Assembly (NCBI GenBank): GCA_030549495.1
Contig: JAUIRK010000928.1
Coordinates: 199,001-263,000, forward strand
Length of the DNA: 64,000 bases
DNA from: Nectonema munidae
Taxonomy: Eukaryota > Nematomorpha > Nectonematoida > Nectonematidae
Direction of reading: 5' to 3'
Shown: piece by piece, positions 11,760-22,429 of the stretch
Numbering within the stretch: position 1 is the stretch's first letter
Layout of the letters: the number at the start of each line of letters is the position of its first letter
Translations under genes and position numbers: made by a program
Notes under the pieces: generated by a model
What the model was told of the DNA's origin: nothing
Seen by the model: the letters and a program-made list of their open reading frames with translations, nothing else
Database searches by the model: none

Positions 11760-11990
11760 TTATTTTCTGAAAATGAAAAGTAGTGTAGAATTTTGGATAA
11801 TAGCATATTGATTTAATTGTTTATCATCATCTAGACCCTGAGAATGGTAAATTAATTTCGTTTCCAAAGAAGCTTTCATTATTGCTGAATACACTCTGCA
11901 CTTAACACTTTTGATAGTATCATGACCATTCACCTTCAAAGTAACCTTCAAACCAGTATACGTGTTTACAATTATTTCATAGCTTTCATT
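11760..11990 (-). CDS. Ubiquitin-like domain exon (unit 1)
   Basis: The minus strand reads NESYEIIVNTYTGLKVTLKV, then HDTIKSVKCRV, IYHSQGLDDDKQLNQYAI and QNSTLLFIFRK before a stop. This follows the ubiquitin fold pattern (MQIFVKTLTGK, DTIENVKAKI, LIFAGKQLEDGRTLSDYNI, ESTLHLVLR). It ends at the last beta strand with no di-glycine tail, so it could not be conjugated like ubiquitin. It starts after an acceptor (TTTTGTTTAG at 11991). Farther upstream (12084-12091) an 8-nt segment AAGATCAG sits between TTTTTCTTTTAG and GTAAGATTT and joins in frame as a possible micro-exon. No earlier exon was found, so this is a gene fragment or a divergent small gene. The duplicate in unit 2 differs by Arg for Cys in SVKCRV. 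Confidence 0.55.
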   Translation of the reverse strand, partial: NESYEIIVNTYTGLKVTLKVNGHDTIKSVKCRVYSAIMKASLETKLIYHSQGLDDDKQLNQYAIIQNSTLLFIFRK

Positions 11991-12699
11991 CTAAACAAAA
12001 TGAGAAAAAGGGATTATCGAAACATATTTCAAACTTGTTAGTTTTATGCCGAATGATGTTTGGAGGTGAATGAGAAATCTTACCTGATCTTCTAAAAGAA
12101 AAATAATTAATATTCAGTGAAACATTATAATGAAAGCTTTGAGACCATCACGATTTATTTGCATTTTGTTATTCTATTTTATATGACATAAAGCATTTCT
12201 TAAAATAACAAAAATATATATTGTAAATTATTACTTTTTCTTTTTACCCAATATATTTTATTTTAATTACAAAGAGTACTTTAATTTCGCGAATAAATAT
12301 TTCTAAAATTTAGATATTTACATTCAGCCTAAAAAATTAATTTTTAATTTGTATTAATATCGAAATTAGAGTGATTTTTAATTTTATATATAAAAGATTT
12401 TAAATGGTATAAAAATTTCATATAAAAAAGTTACAATTCTGGAAATAAATTTCTCGCGAAAATTCTTACTTTACAGTATTTTACCATAGAGAATATCCAT
12501 TATTTATTTGGATTCACACATACATTGAAAGTATGCGTACACTAAGTTTGGTATAATACGAGGAATACCGAGCTAAGTACCAATCAAAATTAGCAAAGAG
12601 ATTTAACTAGAGGATATGAATTTTCGCCACTGATCCATAATTAAAATTAATAGTTTTGATTTTTTATAAATAATACTAATATAAACCCAATTAGTGACG

Positions 12700-14510
12700 G
12701 CCTATTTTCATTTCCTCAGTGATGGGAGTGGCTATTTTAGCCCCCCCCCCCTCTCAGTTTTTCTTGAATGATTGCAAATTTTAACAAAATTTTGGCGTCA
12801 ACCTACTAAATGATTGATTGCGAATCCGATCGTGACATTTATTTTTTATAAAAATCAATCAAACCTGTCAAAAATTGATTTATATTTGACAGCTCAACTA
12901 AAAAAAGAAACTTTTAGTTTAACTGGTTATACAAAGTTTTCTATTTATATACACCCGTTTTCATGTATGCTGAATACGATGGTCACGTTTATTTTTTTTA
13001 AAAATCAATTAAACTTGTCAAAAATTGATTGATATATGACAGCTAAACTAAAAAAATAAACTTTTAGTTTAACCCTATTAGTGACGGACTATTTTCATTT
13101 TCTCAGTGACGGGGGCTATTTTAGACCCCCCCCCTCGGTTTTTCTTTAATTATTGCTAATTTTTACAAAATTTCCGCGAAAACCTACTAAATATTTTATT
13201 ACTAATCTGATCGTGACATTTAGTTTTTATAAAAATCAATCAAACTTGTCAAAAATTGATTGATATTTGACAGCTCAACAAAAAAAAGAAACTTTTAGTT
13301 TAAATGGGTATACTAAATTTTTTAAACTTATATACCCATTTTCAAATGTGCTTAACACGTTTATTTTTTTTAAAATCAACCAAACCTGTTATATAATTGG
13401 TTCATATATGACAGCTCAACTAAAAAAAATACTTCTAGTTTAAATGGTTATACAAAGTTTTTTTTACACATATATACACATTTTCAAGTGTGCTGAAGAC
13501 GATGTTCACGTTTATTTAAAAAAACCAAACTGTCAAAAAATTTATTGCTATATGACAGCTCAACTAAAAAAAGAAACTTTTAATTTAAATGGTTATACAT
13601 AGATTTCTATTTATATACACCCGTTTTCATGTATGCTGAATACAATGGTCACGTTTATTTTTTTAAAAAATCAATCAAACTTATCAAAAATTGATTGATA
13701 TATGACAACTCAACTAAAAAAAGAAACTTTTAATTTAAATGGTTATACATAGATTTCTATTTATATACACCCGTTTTCATGTATGCTGAATACAATGGTC
13801 ACGTTTATTTTTTTAAAAAATCAATCAAACTTATCAAAAATTGATTGATATATGACAACTCAACTAAAAAAAGAAACTTTTAATTTAAATGGTTATACAT
13901 AGATTTCTATTTATATACACCCGTTTTCATGTATGCTGAATACAATGGTCACGTTTATTTTTTTAAAAAATCAATCAAACTTATCAAAAATTGATTGATA
14001 TATGACAACTCAACTAAAAAGAGAAACTTTTAGTTCAAATGGGTATACAAAGTTTATCACACATATATACCCATTTTCATGTATGCTGGACACGATGGTC
14101 ACGTTTATTTTTTTTAAAAATCAACCAAATCTGTCAAAAAATATGACAGCTCAACTGAAAAAAGATAATTTTAAATTTAGTGCTTATACAAAGTTTTTTT
14201 ACACATATATACCCATTTTCATGTATGCTGAATACGATGGTCCCAATTTTTTTTTAAAAAAATCATTCAAACCTATCAAAAAATTGAATGATATATGACA
14301 GCTCAACTTAAAAACAACCTTTTAGTTTAAATGGTTATACAAAGTTTTCTATTTATATACACCAGTTTTCATGTATGCTGAATACAATGGTTACGTTTAT
14401 TTAAAAAAAAAATCAATCAAACCTTGTCAAAAAATTGATTGACCTATGACAGCCCAACTGAAAAAAATTAACTTAGTAATTATAAAAAGTTTTTTTTTTT
14501 AACATTTTTG
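12700..14510 (+). repeat. 150-bp tandem satellite (unit 1)
   Basis: Around ten head-to-tail copies of an approximately 150-bp unit. Three at 13621-13770, 13771-13920 and 13921-14070 are identical or nearly so; outer copies are diverged and slightly shorter. Each unit holds nested inverted repeats: TCAATCAA/TTGATTGA, with CTGTCA/TGACAG around the second arm. The left part also has two related blocks with long C runs (near 12741 and 13125). Open frames here are by-products of the repeat. Confidence 0.9.
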
Positions 14511-14689
14511 ATTAATTTGTGACATTTTAAAATCGTGGTATATTTGCGGTCAGATATAATGTCCTGATTTGAACAATTTGTTTTCATGCTTTTCTCCAAA
14601 GACTATACTCAAATTAATAAAAATTTAGAATATTGTACACTTGCACTTTTTTTTAATAAACAAAACCTTGTTTTGTTGAATATGTGATG

Positions 14690-14754
14690 CGGCCCGGCCT
14701 CCCCTTGATTTTTCCTCTAGTGGCCCCAGGTAATTTGAGTTTGAGACCCCTGGC
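14690..14754. mobile_element. hAT-type transposon end (unit 1)
   Basis: The sequence GGCCCCAGGTAATTTGAG, then TTTGAGACCCCTG, is a typical terminal sequence of hAT elements (inverted, CAGGGGTCTCAAACTC). No matching left end was found, so only one terminus is called. Confidence 0.45.
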
Positions 14755-14768
14755 CTAGATAAAGAATT

Positions 14769-15880
14769 TTGAAATCGGATAATAAATTAGATTCATTGGA
14801 AATAACTACTAAAAGTCAAAATCTTTTTGAAAAGGAAAATCTAATATATGAATCAATTATAAATAAAAATAGTAAACTAAAGAAAATTATTTATAACAAT
14901 GTTGTTTTTGGAAAAATGTTGTCAAGGGTTTCTAGAGATGCATCAAAAAGGTTTTTGGTTTATGAAATTTATCCTAAAGTTTACAACTTTTTGAAATCTA
15001 TTTATTTCGAATTATTTATTCACTTTACATTGATTGAATCATTTCTCATTATACATACAAATCTTGCTCTAATTTCTGCTCGTTTGGCCATGTCAGTTTT
15101 ATATGCAAGAATAACTGTACATTTTTTCGTGATTTTCATAACGATAGTGAATGTCATGGTTTCGATTCTGGTAATTACAAATGTTCCAATGCAAAAAATA
15201 AATTTTATAACTGTAACCATCATGCTTTAAGTTTTCATTGTCCGCTCCTTCAAAGTGAAATTAATTTTGTAAAAAAGAATACTACTTATAATGAATTATA
15301 TGAATTTCAATGATTTTTCAAATTTTGGACCTATTAAAACTATTTCTTCTGATTTCACTCCAAATGCTAAACCATACCTCACTACGACCTTGGATAATTT
15401 AATTACATTAAAATTGATAGAAATTTCAGTATTTTTAGTCTCAGTGTACAATCACTTAGCTCTCTACACACCCCTTTTGGTTCTTTGTCTTCAGGAAATA
15501 GACAAAATTATAATATTCTATTAATTTTCTAAAATATTGAGTCAACATGATGCTGAAAATTATAGATTGATTTCTATCATCTTAACCACTTCTAAGTTAT
15601 GTAAAAAGTAAACTTAAGACTGAATGCAGGTTTATTTCATTCAAAATTGTTTTTCCCTCCATTACACTTTGGTTTTATTATTTTTATTGACAAAATTATT
15701 GATGCAGGTGAACAGGAAAAGCACATTCCTTTTTTTATCGACATCTCGAAAGCTTTTGATTAATTACAACATTCTTCTATCATTAATAAATTGAATTTTT
15801 ACCTATCCTCAGTGTTAAATCAAGTGTGCCCCAAGGATCTTTGCACGGATCACTGCTTTTTAATACATTAATTTAAAGAT
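14769..15880 (+). mobile_element. LINE remnant with Cys/His cluster and reverse-transcriptase motifs (unit 1)
   Basis: A 153-codon frame (14769-15230) opens with a charged N-terminal part. From about 15058 a neighbouring frame is Cys/His-rich (CSNFCSFGH, ICKNNC, ECHGF, YKCSNA, NCNHHALSFHC), resembling a nucleic-acid-binding LINE protein. Farther on are reverse-transcriptase fragments: DAENYRLISIILTTSKLC (about 15550), FFIDISKAFD (about 15733-15762) and SVPQGSLHGSLLF (about 15820). Frames are broken between them. The SKAFD and PQGS motifs support a non-LTR polymerase; linking the N-terminal frame to it is inference. Confidence 0.6.
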
Positions 15881-16950
15881 TAAATTTTTAAATGCCCCTT
15901 TTCAAGATAAAGTTTACCCACGACTTTTGTAATTGTAAGAGAATGTTTACCTGCTTTAAAGCAATATTCTTTGAAAGATACTAAATATAAATATTTTAGG
16001 ATTCCAACAAAGGAAAATTTTAAAATTAACTTTTGAGTTTTACTTTGGAGAAAAACAAAAATTATGAGAAACATGGAGAACTAAAAGAGAAAAATATAAT
16101 TTTGAGAATAGAATGATACTTTTTTAAAATTTTAAAAGCAAAAAATCATTTTATGTAAAAATTACTCTGGTGTTCAACATTTTCAGTGAGATATATATAA
16201 CTAATTGTGTCGTAAAACAAAAATGATATATCTTTTTCAAGTGCAAACAAAGCTGATAAGTAAAATATATAATAAAGTTGTCTAGTGTAAACATTTAGTA
16301 AACATAAAATGTAAACATACGATGAAAGTCTGTTTCTATCTTGCTAAAAATTTTTGCAACAATTTTTACTTCATTAATTTTGAGCATTTGTGAAAGAAAA
16401 ACATGTTTATTTGCATTTTGAAATTAGTGAAAAGTTTCCAGACTTTATCATTTCCTCTTATGAAAGTATATACATTTCGATAAAATATTTGTATTATGCT
16501 GTGTTGAGACAATTTAGCTTCGCATCTGTGTAGTGAAAGTGATGGAATATTTGCACTAATTCTTACTTCAGTTGTGTACAGCGTTTGTAAAAGAAAAACG
16601 TGTATGTATCTACACTTTTGTGAAATATTTAAATTATTGTATTGAGCGTAACTAGTATTGTATCTATTGTAGTGAAAACCTCGGATCAGAAAAGTCAATC
16701 ATAAAATTCGTGCTATTTTTAATATCAGCATCATAATGGTTTCGGAAATTTTTTTTACTCTTCTCAAATTTTTATTCAGATTTTACGAAATGTATAAGGG
16801 ATCAGAAAGATTGTATAAATTTTTCTTTAGTTCGATAAAGTAAATTATTTTGCATTTAATCAAAACATATATCTCAATAGTAGATCTACATTTTCAATAT
16901 GTAGCACTGAGGAAAAAAATTAGTTCCAAAAACCCTAATTTGTAGATATT
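15880..16950. other. AT-rich spacer in unit 1
   Basis: No coding or repeat motif recognised. A minus-strand open frame of 110 codons (16366-16698) is conserved in unit 2, but that is expected from the recent duplication and gives no functional support. Confidence 0.3.
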
Positions 16951-17804
16951 TCTCTAGGTAGGTAGGTAGATTTCAAAGCACTTTCCAGCGTGTGCTGATA
17001 TTCTCGCGTAAGCTTGAGAGTTGGTTAAGAAGGATGCAGATGTTGGTATGGATAGGGAGGAGTTACAGATGTTATTCTAAAAATAGAATGGAAAGGCAGA
17101 TTAGTTTGTTATAGGGTTATCAACGGTGGTGAGAGTTGTTTCAATGGTGTCGATGAGGGTTGCTAGGGATTTTAGTAGTGTTTGGTGTAACAGAAGATCT
17201 GAAAGTGTGTACCCTCGCTTGACGGACGTATAAAATATAACACGGATGACGGACTCTATGACATTTTTGTCCAATTTTTTTTTCTTATCTATTACGATTA
17301 CAAATTTTTTTAATATAGTTTAGTATTTAATAGTTGTTTTTCTGTTGTTTAACAAAATAAAAACTAAATATTGAAAAATCTATGGAAGTTTAAAATTTTT
17401 AATTTAACGCCATCTATATTATTATGAAATTAGTATAAAAAACATAATAAATTTTGAATTAGATTATTTCAAAAGCTACTATAGTACTTAGCATAATAAT
17501 TATTAATTTTTATATATAGCAACGATCAAAAAGTTTTTCGGTTGAGAAAAATCATTCTTTTTCACAAATTAATTTGTAAGTAAATTTTCTTTATTTAACC
17601 GAACTTTGTTTTTTTTGGTGATTATATCATACAAAATTTATATTACAACTTTTTGCTGTAAATGTATCAAAAATTGGTATAAAGCATAAATAATTTCTTT
17701 CATTGATTCACGTCATAAATACTTCAAATTTGTAATGCAATGACATATGCCATAAATATTGAGCAATGGTATGATGAAAGGTATCGAACAATTGTGATAA
17801 ATTT

Positions 17805-18290
17805 GCGTCATAGTATCTTTATATTTGAAATGCCACATATCGTGTCATAAATAAACTTGCAATGTCATGATGAGATTTGTTATTGGGATTGATTTGTTTA
17901 TTGTATAAAAGATATGAAGCTATGAACAACATCAATACGCGTTGTGATGACGTTTCTCTTCAATTTGTCAAGAATAATAAGCAATAAAGGATCATAAACG
18001 ATTTTAAAAACATTTTATATATGTATGTAATTTACTTCTTCACTTCTGATCTCTTTGCGTCATAGTATCTTTATATTTGAAATGCCACATATCGTGTCAT
18101 AAATAAACTTGGCAATGTCATGATGAGATTTGTTATTGGGATTGATTTGTTTATTGTATAAAAGATATGAAGCTATGAACAACATCAATACGCGTTGTGA
18201 TGACGTTTCTCTTCAATTTGTCAAGAAGCAATAAAGGATCATAAACGATTTTAAAAACATTTTATTTCTTCACTTCTGATCTCAACTATT
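17805..18290 (+). repeat. 252-bp direct repeat upstream of the transposase (unit 1)
   Basis: Two nearly identical copies start at 17805 and 18057 (GCGTCATAGTATCTTTATAT). Each contains TGTATAAAAG, a plausible TATA box, followed about 40 bp later by AACATCAATACGCG. The duplicated segment ends just before the transposase ORF, so the element may have two core promoters. The same arrangement is in unit 2 (30143 and 30395). Confidence 0.75.
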
Positions 18291-18404
18291 CAAACCTTGT
18301 ACCATTTTGTAATCACTTTGTTTCACGCTCAGACTCGTGTTTCTTATTTCTTGAGCCGTGCGTTTTTTCTCACTTGGAATAAATTGATTTTCATTCTTTC
18401 CTTT

Positions 18405-20095
18405 ATGATGTCTTCTTTTTCTTCTTCTTCTTTGTCTACTGACTCCTTCTCCTCCTTCAATAGCTTAGACACCGAATCTTCTATATCTTCTTACACAAGT
18501 GAAGAGGAATTACTTGATGAAACTTTAGTTGCTCCCGATGCAACAGAGTATACTAGAGACCCGAAACATCAAGGAGCAGGGAGACCTGAAAGCTTAAATA
18601 TTCGAAATATTGTTCTGGAACCTCCTGGTCCTAAAGGATTTGCTAAAAATATGAAAGACATTTTATCGATCTTCAAACTCTTTTTTAATTTTGAATTAAT
18701 TTCCTACATTTATGCGAAAACGTTGCACAAGATGGAAGCCAACTATAAGTAAGATTTTTAATTGTTTAGATAGGATTTTAATTATTTCCCAAATTTTAGA
18801 TCCCCCTGTCCTAAATATGCACAACTACTTCACTCATACAAAGTGTTCAAATTACATCATCTATTATCCTATTTCGGAGCGTTGATATATATTGGGCAAA
18901 ATGGGGATCAAAAAATAAAAGTTTCAGAATTATTCTCGAAATCTGGTTCTCCATTTTTGAAAGCTTCTATTGGACGAGATATGTTTATCCTTGTCCATGT
19001 TTTTTTACGATTTGATGACAAGGAAAAACGTGATGCTTCTGATAAATTGAGTCCTATCCGAAAGATTCATGATCATTTTTTCAGTATTTTTTCTTGTTAT
19101 TGGACACCACACTCCACTGTGACGATTGATGAGCAATTAGTAACATTCAGAGGTAATTGTTCTCTGAAAATATATGATCCCAAAAAGCCAGGTCACTATG
19201 GGATCAAGTTTTATCACCTGAATGATGCAAAGTTTTTCTACTTTTTGAAGCCTGAAATATATTTTAGCGGTTTGGAGGACTTCTCAAGTTTCAAAATCTG
19301 CCAAAGATTGATTCAAGAAAGCAATATTCCTACTGGATGCGGCGTCTATACCGATAGATTCTTCACAAGTCATCAACTTGCTGTATGGTGTACTCAAAAA
19401 AGCTTGTCTTTGTGCGGCACAGTTACATCAAATAGACGATTCGTTCCAACACTATTCAGACCAAAGCACTTGAAAACATTGAAGTTAAAAGAATGTGAGA
19501 GTCAGACTACGTTTCTTTATTAGCGTATATACCCAAAAAGCATGCTACTCGTAACTTCAAGGCTGTATATATTCTATCTTCACAACATAAAAATGTAAGA
19601 ATCAGCAATGTTGCCTCTAAACCTGAAAGTTTGTTGGCTTACAACGAATCTAAATGTGGTGTAGACGTTGCTAACAAAATGATAAGAACTTATAGGTCTT
19701 ATAAACCTAATCGTAAGTGGACACATGCTGCGTTTTCTAATTATCTGGGTATTTCAGTCATGAATACCTGGATAATTGCAAGGTTCAACACTCCTAATGA
19801 ATTTCCATCTTCAAAACAGAGTGGTAGAAAGTATTTTATCAAAAGACTTGCTTTTTATCTATGTGAAGAAGCAATGAAAGTGAGAGCCCAACAGTCTGAA
19901 TTACCGGTGGAGACAAAGTACTTACTTGCACATTATGGGTATGATCAAGCAACTGAAAATCAGCCTTCATCATCAAAAAGAGCATCTTGCTCAAAATGTA
20001 TTTCGAAGAGAAGCCGTACAGCTAGAAGGTGTGAGAAATGTGGAGTCACTGTGTGTAAAAATCATTCAAAAACGTTATGCTCAAATTGTTGCTAG
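18405..20095 (+). pseudogene. piggyBac transposase with a 51-bp intron (unit 1, frameshifted)
   Basis: Exon 1 (18405-18748) has a Ser/Asp/Glu-rich N-terminus and the DILSIFKLFFNFELI motif. A GT-AG intron (18749-18799) joins in phase to KSPCPKYAQLL. Catalytic Asp positions are seen in VTIDEQLVTFRG, VYTDRFFTSHQLA and KCGVDVANKMIRTY, as in the DDD triad of piggyBac. The C-terminus is a complete Cys-rich, RING-like finger (CSKCISK, CEKCGVTVCKNH, CSNCC). Compared with unit 2 this copy has a 9-bp in-frame deletion near 19280 and a 13-bp deletion near 19505 that shifts the frame between the second and third catalytic Asp, so it should not encode an active enzyme. Confidence 0.85.
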
Positions 20096-21496
20096 TTTTA
20101 TTTTAACGCCATCTTCAAAAAAGTACAGTTTTATTCTTTTTATTCAAAATAAATTTTTTTGCCTTATCTTAAGAAAAATCAAATTTTACCATTATTTTCC
20201 TTGTTTTTTTTACTATATTTACATATAAATTTGGTAAAAGTTTTGTTTGTTAAATTTTTGGCTATTGTTAAATAACTGACCGATGCGTCGAAAAAGCATT
20301 GAGTCCGTCAAGCGAGGGTAAGTAAAGAAAGGCCACGAAATAAAAGATCTTGGCAATGATAAGAGAAGATTTGACATGTGAAGATGAGATGGTATAGCGT
20401 TTCTATTGTGTCGCATCCGAAACGACAGTATGGATTTTCGCTAACTTTAATTCGAAAGAGATATGCTTTGAATGGGCAGTGGCCTGATAGCCAACGAATG
20501 GTTGAACGAGATGGTGTAAATTTTTTGTTTTTGAAAGTTGTGTTAATTGTGCTGATGTGTGGTAAAGAGGAGATTAGTGCATTTTGAGATAAAGATATGG
20601 ACATCTGCCATTCTTCTAGAGAGGATTAGTAAATGTGTGTTAGAAAGGTTTTGAGAGGTAGGGAGTTGATGAGAGGGATGTGGGAGTTTAGGTGTAAGTT
20701 TGAGGTTAATAAGTCTACGGGGGAGTTTTCTGGTATGTTTAGGTGAGCAGGGCACCAGCATAGGTGTATGTGAAAATATTTTTTAAGATTGATTAGGGAG
20801 GAGGCGAGTTGAAAGGAGGGAAAGGGGATGTTGTGTGATAGAGAGAGATCGTGGATTATGTTTTGTTCATCGGTATTAAAATGGATGGTAGTAAAGTGGG
20901 GAAGAAGGTAGTTAATGTTGTTGATTATCGTAGTGCAGGCGTGTAAATGGCTAAAGATCTCGCATTTGGAGATTGAGAGTAGAGGATTTAATCGGGAGCG
21001 ATGGGTGTAAAAGGGGCGAGTGGAAGATCTTTTGAAGAAGGCGTAGGCAAACGAGGTACTTAGGGATTTCTTTGAGGCGTCTGTGAAGATATGTAGGGAG
21101 GATGATGAAGAGGTAGAGCGAAGGTATGAAATTGATTGTTTTGCAAAAATTTAAAAAAAAATTCAAAAAATATTTAAATGAGGTTCATTGTATTGAAAAT
21201 TAGTGAAGCTTAATTCGACAATTATTGTGATGACTATCGAATTCGTCAGCAAAATTTTCTAAATCAATTTTTTCATCTAGTCATTAACACCTTTCTCTTA
21301 ATTCCTTTTGTAGGCACCTTTTCGCTTTTCAAGAAGCCCTAACTTTATGCTCACTTACTTTATGAATTGCCTTAATTAAATATAAACCTTCTATTTTTTG
21401 CAAATAAAACTTTTTTATTTTCCAAAGTTTTTAATATTTTTTAAAAAATCTCATGATATAAAGTGGAAGGAGCAACATGGGGACCACGAAAAAACT

Positions 21497-22425
21497 TTTC
21501 TCTACGCAGAAGATATCTTTACAGTAACTTTCCTCAAATCACTAAATGAACTTGAACTTGCGATTACAACTGTAACACAAAATGTTCAAAACTAGTGCAA
21601 AATGAATTCCATGTCTATCAATCTTTCAAAAACATACACAACATTTTTCTCTCCCAATATTTAGTCAAGTCCTTCGACTACTTTCAAAGCAGAAAACATT
21701 AAAAGTATCGATTCTATTAATATTTTGGGTATTAAAATCTCTAATACACTTTCAATTCAACATTATTTTAACAAAATTATGGCAAAATCCAAAAACCAAC
21801 TCCTCTGCTTGAAAAGTCTGCTTCATTCCTCAATACTTATCATAAAACCCTTCTAGTTAAATCCTATATTCTTAACAATTTCAATTAAGATATGAAAACC
21901 TACTTCCTTCTCCTAAACAACAAAGACAAAAATATTTTTGTGAGACTTTTAAGAACTGTCTAAAGTATGTTTATAATTTGAAACATTCTTCAAGCATTTC
22001 GATTAATCACTGCCAAAGCTCAAAAATCCTTCCAAACATCAAGCACCTTCAGCTCAAGTTCCTTCTCCTTACATATAAAGAACTTCACTCACTCTCAGAA
22101 GATAAAAATCTTTAAGTTTTTCAATATATCTCCAGTTCGCTCCAAAAACAAAAAATTGAAAAAGACTTTTACTCCACATCCTCAACCCTTTTTAACTCCC
22201 TGCCACGATACATTCGAAAAACAACCTCTCTTGCCCAGTTTAAAAACAGCTATTCCAACACTATATTCATGAATTGTCTTCTTCCTTTGTAATGTGAGAA
22301 ATTCTAAAAACACAAATTAATAACTATTTAAGCATATAATACATATTTATCTTTTGCTTCAATTTTTTTCTGATAGTGATATCGTCACTACAAAACGTTT
22401 GTTTTGATTTAAATAAATAAATTAA
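21497..22425 (+). mobile_element. LINE 3' portion: reverse transcriptase to tail (unit 2)
   Basis: Begins with the same reverse-transcriptase segment as 9750-10050 (FLYAEDIF, SINLSKT, NILGIKI) and continues with KNQLLCLKSLLHSSIL and a degraded C-terminal region to about 22290. An AAATAAATAAATTAAAT tail at about 22408-22425 looks like the 3' end of the element. Multiple stops show decay. It is the uninterrupted version of the copy broken in unit 1. Confidence 0.65.
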
Positions 22426-22429
22426 ATTA

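Larger units (their letters stand above)
17212..20318 (+). mobile_element. piggyBac-family transposon (unit 1, 3.1 kb)
   Basis: A perfect 16-bp terminal inverted repeat, CCCTCGCTTGACGGAC, lies at 17212-17227 and inverted at 20303-20318. TGACGGACTC recurs in inverted orientation just inside both ends. The element encodes a spliced transposase (18405-20095). It interrupts the C-terminal coding part of a minus-strand LINE. piggyBac elements normally duplicate TTAA; here both flanks give only TA (GTGTGTA/CCC and GGG/TAAGTAA). Confidence 0.85.
16955..21140 (-). mobile_element. RNase-H-bearing LINE (R1/I-like), split by a piggyBac insertion (unit 1)
   Basis: Minus-strand fragments from 21140 to 20319 read LHIFTDASKKSLSTSFAYAF (RNase H, first catalytic Asp), FNTDEQNIIHDLSLS, CWCPAHLNIPENSPVDLL, then TIRWLSGHCPFKAYLFRI and NPYCRFGCDTIETLYHLIF, the C-terminal zinc-knuckle tail of R1/I-type LINEs. 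The ORF resumes across the piggyBac at 17211 with LSDLLLHQTLLKSLATLI and a stop near 17110. The 3' tail is a CTAC repeat (plus strand TAGGTAGGTAGGTAG near 16960). It is truncated at its 5' end and has internal breaks. Confidence 0.75.
9750..21496 (+). repeat. Tandem duplication, unit 1 (about 11.7 kb)
   Basis: This block is repeated head to tail at 21497-33846. The left edge lies inside a LINE (sequence TTTCTCTACGCAGAAG at 9750). The right edge follows GGGGACCACGAAAAAACT at 21496, after which the sequence restarts with the same TTTCTCTACGCAGAAG. The units look nearly identical over long stretches, with isolated substitutions and a few indels, which suggests a fairly recent event. Unit 1 lacks about 1.1 kb that is present in unit 2 at 21796-22892. 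Confidence 0.9.

Noticed and set aside
15020-15223. Minus-strand frame conserved between the two duplication units.
   Set aside because: Conservation follows from recent duplication; it is antisense to the Cys/His-rich LINE fragment.
16366-16698. 110-codon minus-strand frame also present in unit 2.
   Set aside because: AT-rich, no motif, and its preservation is explained by the recent duplication.
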